NCBI GenBank assembly: GCA_964427955.1
Contig: CAYRWY010000057.1
Span: forward strand, 1 to 18,897
Reading direction: 5' to 3'
Length of the DNA stretch: 18,897 nucleotides
Source: JACRBK01 sp964427955
GTDB taxonomy: Bacteria; Chloroflexota; Anaerolineae; Aggregatilineales; Aggregatilineaceae
In this document: positions 7,948-14,801 of the stretch, piece after piece
How positions within the stretch are numbered: position 1 is the first letter of the stretch
Layout: each line of letters begins with the position of its first letter
Notes under the pieces: generated by a model
The model's database searches: none
What the model was told of the DNA's origin: nothing
What the model saw: only the letters and a program-made list of their open reading frames with translations
Made by a program: the position numbers and the translations under genes

Positions 7948-9225
7948 ATGAGCCACCTCCCTCCTGACGACGAACCCGAAGATCTCGGTTTGCCCGATGA
8001 CTATGATCATGAGCGGGATTCGCGCTACATTCCCTCGCCCGAGGATCTCAGACAGGCGGCGATGGATGCGCTGGATCGGGAATTCTCTTTTCTGATCTTG
8101 AACAAAGAACGGCCCGAAAGAATCGTCGAGCGGTTGGACGAAATTACCGACATCGTGTTAGCGGCCTCTGAAGTGACCGGCAACCATCAGGAGCGTGCCA
8201 TCCGGTTAGGGCTGGCTCTGGAACTGCAATACTGGCTGGCGAGCGGCAAGCTGGTGGCCTGGAAGAGTCTGGTGACGAGCTTGCTGATGGCGGCGCTTCG
8301 GCTCAGGAATTATGAACTTCAGAGCCGGATCTATCAGGCCTGGGGCATGTATTCGATGATCGTTGGCGAAAGCAGCCGGGCCGATACCGCGCTGCTCAAT
8401 GCCCTGGAGTGCGCGGACGATTCGAATCGCGAAGACATTCGGCTGCTCATGCAGGCGGAATACTTCAGGCTCAAGTCGTTAGGGATGGGGCTAGACACGG
8501 CGTTGGCTGAGGCCCAGAGTATCCTGGCGGAAGCGCGCCGTCTGAAATACTACTACGTCCAGGGGCAGACCTATGTCTCGCTGGCGCACGTTTGCCGTCG
8601 TGCTTCGTATCTCGAACAGGCTTTTGCCTACGCCCAACAGGCGTTGATTTTCGGTGCCCAAGAAGAGGACTTCGTTCTGCAAAATCAGGCGACCAGCATC
8701 ATGCTCGGAATTCTGATGCGCCTGAACGATCACTCCCGATCCTATTGCGCGCGCCTGCTGGCGAACCTGGATACGCTGACCCAGCGCACGGTGAATCCCT
8801 GGTTAAAGTTTCTGGTCCAGCATCAGAACGCGGTCGATTATTACCATCGGGCGGAATATGATCAGGCTCGCCGGTCCGCGCTCCGGGCCTGGGCGATTGC
8901 TCGCCAGGTAAAAGTCGGCCTGGAAGGCATCCGGTCCAAACACATGTTGGGACTGATCCAATCCAAGCGGCACTGCTGGCGGTTGGCCCAAGACCACCTG
9001 GAGGCTAGCCGGGTGTGGTACGAGGGCAGGGGCCGGATCGGCGCGAGTTTTGACGTGAGGCACGCTCAGGAGTTTCTTCTGTACGAACAGGGGGATGCGG
9101 CGGGCGCCGTCGCAGGATTAGAAAAACTGCTTGATGATGTGCAGAAGTGGGAGGACGGTGGTCAGGCCCGCGAACTTTTGATCAGCAACATCCAGCACGA
9201 CATTGACAGTATCAATGGGCGTTGA
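7948..9225 (+). CDS. Soluble TPR-like helical-repeat protein, function unknown
   Basis: This is a 425-residue cytoplasmic-looking protein without signal peptide or membrane segment. The first 30 residues are acidic and probably disordered (MSHLPPDDEPEDLGLPDDYD...). The rest is almost wholly helical, with tetratricopeptide-like helix pairs resembling those of MalT-type regulators: ARADTALLNALECADD-like packing, ALAEAQSILAEARRLKYYY, YLEQAFAYAQQALIFGAQ, YDQARRSALRAWAIARQV and GDAAGAVAGLEKLLDD. Such arrays usually bind partner proteins. No DNA-binding, kinase or ATPase domain is attached, so it may be a stand-alone adaptor. The start is supported by AAGGA at 7936-7940. It has its own promoter and no same-strand partner downstream, so context gives no pathway. 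Confidence 0.75.
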   Translation: MSHLPPDDEPEDLGLPDDYDHERDSRYIPSPEDLRQAAMDALDREFSFLILNKERPERIVERLDEITDIVLAASEVTGNHQERAIRLGLALELQYWLASGKLVAWKSLVTSLLMAALRLRNYELQSRIYQAWGMYSMIVGESSRADTALLNALECADDSNREDIRLLMQAEYFRLKSLGMGLDTALAEAQSILAEARRLKYYYVQGQTYVSLAHVCRRASYLEQAFAYAQQALIFGAQEEDFVLQNQATSIMLGILMRLNDHSRSYCARLLANLDTLTQRTVNPWLKFLVQHQNAVDYYHRAEYDQARRSALRAWAIARQVKVGLEGIRSKHMLGLIQSKRHCWRLAQDHLEASRVWYEGRGRIGASFDVRHAQEFLLYEQGDAAGAVAGLEKLLDDVQKWEDGGQARELLISNIQHDIDSINGR

Positions 9226-9238
9226 AGGCCCGGCTTCA

Positions 9239-9269
9239 AAAAATAAAGGGCGAGCACCCGCGCTCGCCC
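9239..9269 (-). terminator. Terminator of the small secreted peptide gene
   Basis: GGGCGAGC (9248-9255) and GCTCGCCC (9262-9269) form a perfect 8-bp stem with a 6-base loop. On the minus strand it is followed by TTTATTTTTT (complement of 9238-9247). It lies 36 bases past the peptide's stop codon. The plus strand lacks a T run, so it serves the minus-strand gene mainly. Confidence 0.8.
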
Positions 9270-9304
9270 CCAACTTCCCCCACTCGCCAGCTAACAGCGG
9301 TCGA

Positions 9305-9502
9305 TTAACAGCCCCCAATCGGGCCTGCATCCGGGCACGACGGCGGGTGGAAGGTCCGCCCCGAGTCGAACGCCTTGAGCATCGCGATGGTGTTCACGCC
9401 CTTGACCGTCGGGGCCGATTGCACGCTGGGCATCACGGCATACGCCGTCAGGGAGAAGACAAACAGCACCGCTAAGGCAATCAACAACACTTTCTGTTTC
9501 AT
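9305..9502 (-). CDS. Small secreted peptide with two C-terminal-region cysteines
   Basis: This predicted 65-residue pre-peptide belongs to no family I recognise. Residues 1-22 are a clear signal peptide: MKQK, then a hydrophobic core VLLIALAVLFVFSL, then TAYA before the likely cut. The mature part would be about 43 residues starting VMPSVQSAPTV and ending SCPDAGPIGGC. Its two cysteines enclose eight residues and the last cysteine is the final residue, so a disulfide loop at the C terminus is possible. ATG at 9502 is chosen because AGGAG lies eight bases upstream on this strand. A longer in-frame ATG at 9574 would bury the signal peptide. The gene stands alone with its own terminator. It could be a signalling, antimicrobial or structural peptide; nothing here decides which. 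Confidence 0.65.
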   Translation of the reverse strand: MKQKVLLIALAVLFVFSLTAYAVMPSVQSAPTVKGVNTIAMLKAFDSGRTFHPPSCPDAGPIGGC

Positions 9503-9690
9503 TTCCCATGCTCCTAGAGATAGCTTGGGCGGTATGAGCAGCCTGGCCTGGGCTGCTGACGTCCCGCCAGTCATCGATAGACGTGCGCACCGAGCTATCT
9601 ATAGAATGCCAGGGTGGGGGGGTGTTTCTGGAGGGCGTGAATGCCAATTCCCGGACAAAAACCGGTCAATGGTTGCATTAGCGACTGGAA
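9503..9690. other. Upstream region of the small peptide gene
   Basis: This stretch between the peptide start and the next terminator has no convincing gene. On the minus strand TATAGA (near 9600) and TTGACC (near 9665) resemble promoter pieces, but they are not correctly spaced to each other, so I do not call a promoter. Confidence 0.4.
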
Positions 9691-9691
9691 T

Positions 9692-9717
9692 TAAAAACGC
9701 ACCGGAGAACGGTGCGT
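9692..9717 (-). terminator. Terminator of the TIM-barrel isomerase gene
   Basis: ACGCACCG (9697-9704) and CGGTGCGT (9710-9717) form a perfect 8-bp stem with loop GAGAA. On the minus strand TTTTTAATT follows. It lies 12 bases past the stop codon of the gene at 9729-10571. Confidence 0.8.
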
Positions 9718-9728
9718 CGGGGGGGCTG

Positions 9729-10571
9729 TCAGTGGGTCTTGGCGGCGGTCTCGAGTTGGCCGCGCGCCGCGCGCAGGGCATCGCGCGTGCGCACCGTTTC
9801 GCTGCTGATGCTGATCTCTTTCATGCCATGCCAGCCAAAGGTGGTCATGTACTCGACCGTCAGCGCGCCGCGATAGCCCGCATTCTGGAGGTCTTGTAGA
9901 AGCTGCTGAAGGTTCATCGTCCCGTCTTCGTGGCGGGTTTGCAGCACATTGCGTTTGGCCTGCCGGATATGGACGTGCGCGACATGTTCCAGCAGCGGCT
10001 CGACCTCGCGGCGGACGGTGCCCTGGCAGATGAAATGCGCATAGTCCAGCGTGATGCTGAGTCCGGGCACGGCGTCGAGCAGCAGGCGCGCCTGCTCAGG
10101 TTTTTGAGCCACGGAGTCCAGGTGCGGCTCGAAAGAAATGCGCAGATCGGTGTCTTCGGCGGATTGGAGCATTCGGAGCAGGGCCGGGACGGCGCGGGCC
10201 AGGCTGTAATCGGGGCCATCTTTGTGCACCAGACCGGGCGAGATGGTGATCCCCGGCGTGCCCAGGGCCACTGCAAAGGGGATCAGCCGTTCGAACAGGG
10301 TGATCTGCGTTTCGCGCTGCGCCGGATCGGGGGCATTCGTGTGGGGCAGCATCAGGTAAAGGTCGGTCAGGGTTAGCTCGAACTTTTCGAGCAGCCGCAG
10401 GATCGTGGCTGCTTCGGCCTCCGGGTAAGCTGCCGCGCGTCCGGCGTCCAGGTGTGGACCGGTCCCCAGGTCGATGTAGCGAAAGCCCAGGCGCGCAATC
10501 GTCCCGACCGCGTCCTCGAGGGGCAGGGTATTATAGGCCCAGGCGTGACACGCGATACGCATACTCTGCAT
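9729..10571 (-). CDS. Sugar phosphate isomerase/epimerase-like TIM-barrel protein
   Basis: This 280-residue protein belongs to the xylose isomerase-like / AP endonuclease 2 TIM-barrel superfamily, whose members are metal-dependent sugar or inositol isomerases, epimerases or dehydratases. It begins MRIACHAWAYNTLPLEDAV, followed by LGFRYIDLGTG. Candidate metal and substrate residues lie at strand ends as in the family: E148 in SFEPHLDS, D176 and H179 in TLDYAHF, H201 and R203 in HVHIRQ, and E240 in LTVEYM. The start at 10571 has GGAG eight bases upstream, while an alternative ATG three codons later lacks a site. It has its own TATAAT upstream and terminator downstream, so it is a single-gene unit and its substrate cannot be inferred from neighbours. 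Confidence 0.85.
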   Translation of the reverse strand: MQSMRIACHAWAYNTLPLEDAVGTIARLGFRYIDLGTGPHLDAGRAAAYPEAEAATILRLLEKFELTLTDLYLMLPHTNAPDPAQRETQITLFERLIPFAVALGTPGITISPGLVHKDGPDYSLARAVPALLRMLQSAEDTDLRISFEPHLDSVAQKPEQARLLLDAVPGLSITLDYAHFICQGTVRREVEPLLEHVAHVHIRQAKRNVLQTRHEDGTMNLQQLLQDLQNAGYRGALTVEYMTTFGWHGMKEISISSETVRTRDALRAARGQLETAAKTH

Positions 10572-10612
10572 TTCAGCTTCTCCGGGGTACAGCCCTGATG
10601 TTGTTGTACATG

Positions 10613-10618
10613 ATTATA
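10613..10618 (-). promoter_or_regulatory. -10 element of the isomerase-like gene
   Basis: The minus strand reads TATAAT, 41 bases upstream of the start codon. The -35 candidate at 17 bases (TAGCCT) is weak. Confidence 0.5.
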
Positions 10619-10648
10619 GGCCCGTCCGCCTGGCGAGGCTACTGGCGA

Positions 10649-11224
10649 TCACGGCGACGCGACGCTGACGTTCAACCGGTAGCCCTCCGGCGGGCGCGGG
10701 ATCGCGATCAGCAGGGGTTCTACCAGGTCGTAGGGACAGCCGGGCAGGATCTCGAATTGGAGACTGAGCGTTTGGGTCTGCGCGGCGTCGTCCTGGGTCA
10801 GGCCGGTGACGCGGAAGGCGGCATCACAGCCGGTCCCGGTGCCGACCACCCCGGCCAGCGCGTTCCCGTTGAAGTCGAACGGGCTGCGCGTGACCGCATG
10901 GGGGCAGCGTTCGGAGCTGTCCACCTGGTCATAAAAAGCCAGCAGTTCCTCTGGCGTGATCCACAGCCACGTCTGGCCGCTCATCCCGGTCAGATAGTCG
11001 AAGCAGACGCTGTCCAGCAGGGTGGTCAGGTTCGGGTAGGGATCGGTGACGGCGTCCAGGGTGGGGGGAACCGTAGCGGCTGCCGGAGGTGCGGGCGTTT
11101 CCGGCGCAGCGGTAGGCGTAACGGTAAGCGGTACCGGGGTGGGTGCCGTCTTCTTGTCCGCTGAGCATCCGGCTAACATGAACGCCACCATAAGCCAGAC
11201 CAGGCCAAGCCACCGCCGCATCAT
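10649..11224 (-). CDS. Predicted lipoprotein with four cysteines, function unknown
   Basis: This 191-residue protein would be attached to the outer face of the membrane. Residues 1-20 form a lipoprotein signal with a standard lipobox LAGC (C20 is the lipidated cysteine). Residues 24-56 are a Pro/Thr/Ala-rich linker (TAPTPVPLTVTPTAAP...). The folded part (about 60-191) has four cysteines, C74, C107, C133 and C163, enough for two disulfides, plus WLWITPEELLAFYDQ and a C-terminal beta-rich half ending GYRLNVSVASP. I do not recognise the domain. The start is MM: ATG at 11224 or the adjacent one at 11221, with GAGGGAG just upstream, the second giving slightly better spacing. The frame stays open upstream, but that extension would place the lipobox internally. 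It is divergent from the kinase genes. Confidence 0.75.
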   Translation of the reverse strand: MMRRWLGLVWLMVAFMLAGCSADKKTAPTPVPLTVTPTAAPETPAPPAAATVPPTLDAVTDPYPNLTTLLDSVCFDYLTGMSGQTWLWITPEELLAFYDQVDSSERCPHAVTRSPFDFNGNALAGVVGTGTGCDAAFRVTGLTQDDAAQTQTLSLQFEILPGCPYDLVEPLLIAIPRPPEGYRLNVSVASP

Positions 11225-11253
11225 TTCTCCCTCACAGGTCAATTTCAAACCCG

Positions 11254-11282
11254 ATTGTAACGCAAAAAGTCCGGACTGTCGC
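11254..11282 (-). promoter_or_regulatory. Promoter of the Cys-containing lipoprotein gene
   Basis: On the minus strand GCGACA (complement of 11277-11282) is followed after 17 bases by TACAAT (complement of 11254-11259). The spacer includes most of a perfect 10-base palindrome AGTCCGGACT at 11268-11277, which may be an operator. Confidence 0.5.
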
Positions 11283-11304
11283 CTGGGTTGGGACGGTCTG
11301 GAGG

Positions 11305-11334
11305 TGGACAGTCGGAAGTGCCCGGCGGTATACT
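11305..11334 (+). promoter_or_regulatory. Promoter of the deoxynucleoside kinase operon
   Basis: TGGACA (11305-11310) is followed after 18 bases by TATACT (11329-11334). The predicted leader is about 30 bases before ATG at 11373. It is divergent from the lipoprotein promoter about 25 bases away, so the two could be regulated together. Confidence 0.6.
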
Positions 11335-11372
11335 GGACCCCAACTATCCCTTCGCAGCAACGGACAAGACAC

Positions 11373-12401
11373 ATGAGCACTATTCGGGCCTATATAGCCA
11401 TTGAAGGCGTGATCGGGGTTGGCAAGACGACGCTGGCGCGGATGTTTCAGCGCGAGGTCAACGGCCAGTTGGTGTTGGAAGTCTTCGAGGAGAATCCCTT
11501 CCTTTCCAACTTCTACGCCGACCGCGCGCGCTACGCCTTTCAGACGCAGATCTTTTTCCTGCTCAGCCGCTACCACCAGCAGCGCCAGCTCGCGAATATG
11601 CCGCGCCCGCTGATCAGCGATTATATGTTTGACAAGGACCGGTTGTTTGCCCAGGTTAATCTGAAGGGCGACGAGCTTCAGACGTACTACAGCGTGCAGG
11701 AGGCCCTGGCCGAGAACGTATGCCGTCCTGATCTGGCGGTCTATCTCAAGGCTGATACCGACACTCTGATGAACCGGATCACGGCCCGCGACTGGCCTTA
11801 TGAGCGCAATATGGAAGCCGACTACATCGACAGCCTGCGCGCGGCGTACGACCAGTTTTTCAGCACCTACAGCGGGTCGCCGGTGCTGATCATCGATACC
11901 AACGCGATTGATTTTGTCCAGAGTTCCGAAGACCGCGAGGCGATCTTTGCCCAGATTCGCGGCGCACTGGGCGAGGGACCGCGCCAGCCTGCCCTGCCGG
12001 GGATGGATACCGGACCCGCCGCTGCGCCGGTGGTGGCGGCCAGCGTCCACGCGCCCCTCGACCAAACCTCGCGGCGGCTGGGCGATTTCCAGCGGTTTCA
12101 CCAGCAGCTTGACCGTGAAAAACAGTTCTCGACCGATCCCTTCTTCAATTTCATCCTGCTCCAGGAGGAGATGGGCGAGCTGGCGCGCGCGTTCAGGCAG
12201 CGTTGGCGTGCGTCGGCGGCTGGATCGCTGGATGACTCCGGGATGGCGATCCAGGAAGAGCTGGCGGACGTGCTGGCGTACGTGATCAAGCTGGCCAACT
12301 ATACCGGGATCGATCTCGAAGAGGCATATTTGCGGAAGATGCAGTTGAACGAACGGCGTGAGTGGTCGGTCTCTGCCACCCCAGAAAGCGAAAACTCATG
12401 A
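11373..12401 (+). CDS. Deoxynucleoside kinase fused to a MazG-like pyrophosphohydrolase domain
   Basis: This 342-residue protein has two enzyme domains. Residues 1-200 are a deoxynucleoside kinase, which phosphorylates a salvaged deoxynucleoside to its monophosphate: Walker A GVIGVGKTT (12-20), FEENPFLSNFYAD (38-50) and an Arg-rich lid RITARDWPYER (135-145). The usual DRS triad is replaced by SDY (82-84) in ISDYMFDKDRLFA, as I recall for one branch of this family. A linker (about 201-230) leads to a MazG-like alpha-helical domain (about 235-330). It has the metal-binding pattern EEMGE (E266, E269) and, about 26 residues on, EELAD (E296, D299). Such domains hydrolyse (d)NTPs to monophosphates and pyrophosphate. 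The ATG at 11373 fits the conserved N terminus. The ribosome site is weak. The gene overlaps the next kinase by four bases. Confidence 0.85.
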   Translation: MSTIRAYIAIEGVIGVGKTTLARMFQREVNGQLVLEVFEENPFLSNFYADRARYAFQTQIFFLLSRYHQQRQLANMPRPLISDYMFDKDRLFAQVNLKGDELQTYYSVQEALAENVCRPDLAVYLKADTDTLMNRITARDWPYERNMEADYIDSLRAAYDQFFSTYSGSPVLIIDTNAIDFVQSSEDREAIFAQIRGALGEGPRQPALPGMDTGPAAAPVVAASVHAPLDQTSRRLGDFQRFHQQLDREKQFSTDPFFNFILLQEEMGELARAFRQRWRASAAGSLDDSGMAIQEELADVLAYVIKLANYTGIDLEEAYLRKMQLNERREWSVSATPESENS

Positions 12402-13072
12402 TGCAGCCCGTGAGTGCAGGCAAAAACTTCGTCGCGGTGGCGGGCAACATCGGGGTTGGCAAATCGACCCTGACGGGGATTTTGGCCGGAGCGTTTGGCT
12501 GGAAGCCCTTCTATGAGGCCGTGGACGAGAATCCTTATCTGGCCGATTTTTATGCCGATATGCAGCAGTGGAGTTTTCACTCCCAGGTGTTTTTTCTCTC
12601 CCGGCGCTTGCAGCATCACCGCCAGCTCGTCGATCATCCTGGCTCGGTCGTGCAGGATCGCAGTGTGTATGAAGATGCCGAGATCTTCGCGCGTAATCTC
12701 TACGATCAGGGCCAGATGACCGCGCGGGATTACCGGGCCTATCGCGATTTGTATGACGGCGTGCGCGCGTTTTTGCCTCCGCCCGATTTGTTGGTCTACT
12801 TGAAAGGGAGCGTGGAGACGCTGCTGGCTCGCATCCGGCTGCGCGGCAGGGATTTCGAGCGCGAAATCTCGCCCGACTATCTGCACCGCCTCAATGGCCT
12901 GTACGACACCTGGATCGCGCGCTGGGATAGCTGCCCGGTACTGGTCATCCCGGCGGATGAGATGGACTTCCAGCACGATATAGAGGCGCGCCAGTTGATC
13001 GTCGAAGGTGTGCGCGAAAGCCTGAAGCCCGCGCCCATCCGCTACCTGAAGCCGCCGGTTAGAGTATCATGA
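12398..13072 (+). CDS. Second deoxynucleoside kinase (dGK/dAK/dCK type)
   Basis: This 224-residue deoxynucleoside kinase of the salvage pathway is paralogous to the N-terminal domain of the preceding gene. It has Walker A GNIGVGKST (16-24), VDENPYLADFYADMQ (42-56, E44 a candidate catalytic base), a canonical DRS motif (87-89) in QDRSVYEDAEIFARNL, and the lid RIRLRGRDFERE (145-156). Substrate choice among dG, dA and dC cannot be read from sequence alone. The start codon ATG at 12398 overlaps the upstream TGA as ATGA, a sign of translational coupling; a second ATG follows at once at 12401. In Lactobacillus, adjacent kinase genes encode a dAK/dGK heterodimer, and this pair could act likewise. 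That is inference. Confidence 0.9.
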   Translation: MMQPVSAGKNFVAVAGNIGVGKSTLTGILAGAFGWKPFYEAVDENPYLADFYADMQQWSFHSQVFFLSRRLQHHRQLVDHPGSVVQDRSVYEDAEIFARNLYDQGQMTARDYRAYRDLYDGVRAFLPPPDLLVYLKGSVETLLARIRLRGRDFEREISPDYLHRLNGLYDTWIARWDSCPVLVIPADEMDFQHDIEARQLIVEGVRESLKPAPIRYLKPPVRVS

Positions 13073-13098
13073 GGCGTGCCCCCGCAGCGTTTGAGATG

Positions 13099-13107
13099 TG
13101 TTAAAAT
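13099..13107 (+). promoter_or_regulatory. Extended -10 promoter element before the histidine kinase gene
   Basis: TGTTAAAAT is an extended -10 (TGn plus TAAAAT at 13102-13107) with no matching -35. An alternative is TTGAGA (13091-13096) with TAATTA (13113-13118) at a 16-base spacing. Either would start a transcript shortly before the ATG at 13137. Confidence 0.4.
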
Positions 13108-13136
13108 AAGGCTAATTATCCGATTTGAGGGTTACG

Positions 13137-14753
13137 ATGCGCGCGGCACCGGGTTTGCAGGCCAGGCTCAGTGAAACGCTCCGGCTGGAATTGGTTTCCC
13201 GGCTGGGGCGGGAATTGAATGCCGAAATGTCGTCGGCGGAAGTGGTGCGCCGCCTGCTGCACGCCGCTGCCGAGGCGCTGGGCACTCCGCACGCCAGCCT
13301 CGTGGCGCTTCGCAACCAGGAATTGCAGGCGACCTATGCGCTGGGCGCGGGCAGCGATCCTCGCCCGGTCATGGAACGCGTTCTGGCGAACGGGCTGGCG
13401 GGTTTTGTCGCGCATAACTATCGCACGGTGATCGTCAACGACCTCACGAATAACCCGCTGTGGATGCCGCTCCCCGATGAGCCGCTTTCGCCGCAGTTCG
13501 GCTCGGCGCTGTGCGTGCCGCTCATTCATTCCGGGGATGTGGTCGGCGTGCTGACTCTGGCACATCCCGCCCAGGGCTATTTCACGGCGGATGCGGTGAA
13601 TTTTACGGCGACGATCAGCGAGATGGGCGCGGCGGCGTTGTCCGCGACACTCTTGTTGGAAGAGAGCCGCAAAGCCGCCCAGCGTTTTCGCTCCTTGTTC
13701 GATGACGCGATCGTTCCGATCATCATCACCGACCTGGAGGGCGAGATCCGGGCGGTGAACAAAAGCGCCTGCGAGTTCCTGGGCTATGCCTCCGAGGAAC
13801 TGCTGCGCCGCAATATCACGATGATTCATCGCGCGGGGACCGGTCCGATCACCGGTGAGAGTCTCGATCATCTCAAGCGTGGGCTGGAAATACGGTTCCA
13901 ATCGTCAGCCTGGACCAAAGGTAACGGCGAGCGACCGGTGCAGGTCTATGCCAAGCGGCTGAAAAATGGCACGGAAGGCGATCACGTCCAGTGGATCGAA
14001 CACGACCTTTCTTCTCAGGTGGCGCTGGAGCAGTTGCAGCGCGATCTGAGCGCGATGGTCTATCACGACATGCGCAGTCCGCTGGGCAATGTGGACATGA
14101 GCCTGCACGCGCTGGCGAAACTGCTGGGGGATCACCCGAATGCCAGCGTGCAGAACCTGCTCGGCATTGCCATGCGCAGCGAGCGCCAGGTCCAGCGCAT
14201 GATCAGTTCGCTGTTGGATGTACAGCGTTTGGAAGAAGGCAGCAAGCTGCTGAATCGCACCACTTCGATGGTCAACATGGTCATCCGCAGCGCAATCGAA
14301 CAGGCCGAGCCGCTGGCCGCTGAGAAGCATGTGCGGATACGCCAGGCGTTGGTCGATGATCTGCCCGCCTTGTATATTGATGCGGACATGATCGAACGGG
14401 TGGTGATCAATCTGCTCGACAATGCCATCAAGTATTCGCCCGACTATGGGATCGTGACGATCAGCTCCTCGGCCAGCGGGAAAGAGGTCTTTATCCGGGT
14501 GAAGGATACGGGACCAGGGATTCCGCGCGAAGCACAGAAGATGATTTTCGACAAGTTTTCGCGTATCAAGAAAGAGAACATGCCGCGCGGCGTGGGGTTA
14601 GGGCTGGCTTTCTGCAAGCTGGCCGTCGATGCTCATGGGGGACGCATCTGGATCAAGAGCGACGACAAGAACGGCTCCACCTTCACGGTGGCGCTGTTGG
14701 TCGATGCTCCGGCGACGAAGGAACTCCCGCTGCTGGGCGCAGCCGTCCCTTGA
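13137..14753 (+). CDS. Soluble sensor histidine kinase with GAF and PAS domains
   Basis: This 538-residue sensor kinase has no membrane segment, so it senses a cytoplasmic cue or is recruited by a partner. Domains in order are GAF (about 20-165, GTPHASLVALRNQELQATYAL), PAS (about 178-290, FRSLFDDAIVPIIITDLEGE and SACEFLGYASEELL), HisKA (about 297-365) with the phospho-acceptor H310 in MVYHDMRSPLGN, and HATPase_c (about 405-525). The ATPase domain has the N box NLLDNAIKYS (N429), G1 DTGPGIP (D457), F box DKFSRIKKE and G2 GVGLGLAF. All residues needed for activity are present. ATG at 13137 is chosen over an in-frame TTG at 13125 because GAGGG (13127-13131) is the ribosome site and lies over that TTG. 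No response regulator is in the window. The gene leads a four-gene plus-strand run. Confidence 0.92.
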   Translation: MRAAPGLQARLSETLRLELVSRLGRELNAEMSSAEVVRRLLHAAAEALGTPHASLVALRNQELQATYALGAGSDPRPVMERVLANGLAGFVAHNYRTVIVNDLTNNPLWMPLPDEPLSPQFGSALCVPLIHSGDVVGVLTLAHPAQGYFTADAVNFTATISEMGAAALSATLLLEESRKAAQRFRSLFDDAIVPIIITDLEGEIRAVNKSACEFLGYASEELLRRNITMIHRAGTGPITGESLDHLKRGLEIRFQSSAWTKGNGERPVQVYAKRLKNGTEGDHVQWIEHDLSSQVALEQLQRDLSAMVYHDMRSPLGNVDMSLHALAKLLGDHPNASVQNLLGIAMRSERQVQRMISSLLDVQRLEEGSKLLNRTTSMVNMVIRSAIEQAEPLAAEKHVRIRQALVDDLPALYIDADMIERVVINLLDNAIKYSPDYGIVTISSSASGKEVFIRVKDTGPGIPREAQKMIFDKFSRIKKENMPRGVGLGLAFCKLAVDAHGGRIWIKSDDKNGSTFTVALLVDAPATKELPLLGAAVP

Positions 14754-14801
14754 GCGGTGTCATTGATTATTTCTCCGGACCGAAGTGAAAGCGAGTGATC
14801 C

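Noticed and set aside
9291..9647. 118-codon minus-strand frame overlapping the small secreted peptide
   Set aside because: Its frame has no signal peptide or ribosome site and low-quality composition; the overlapping frame with signal peptide and AGGAG is better supported.
11046..11372. 109-codon N-terminal extension of the kinase-MazG frame
   Set aside because: It runs antisense through the lipoprotein gene and both promoters. The kinase family normally starts just before the P-loop, as at 11373.
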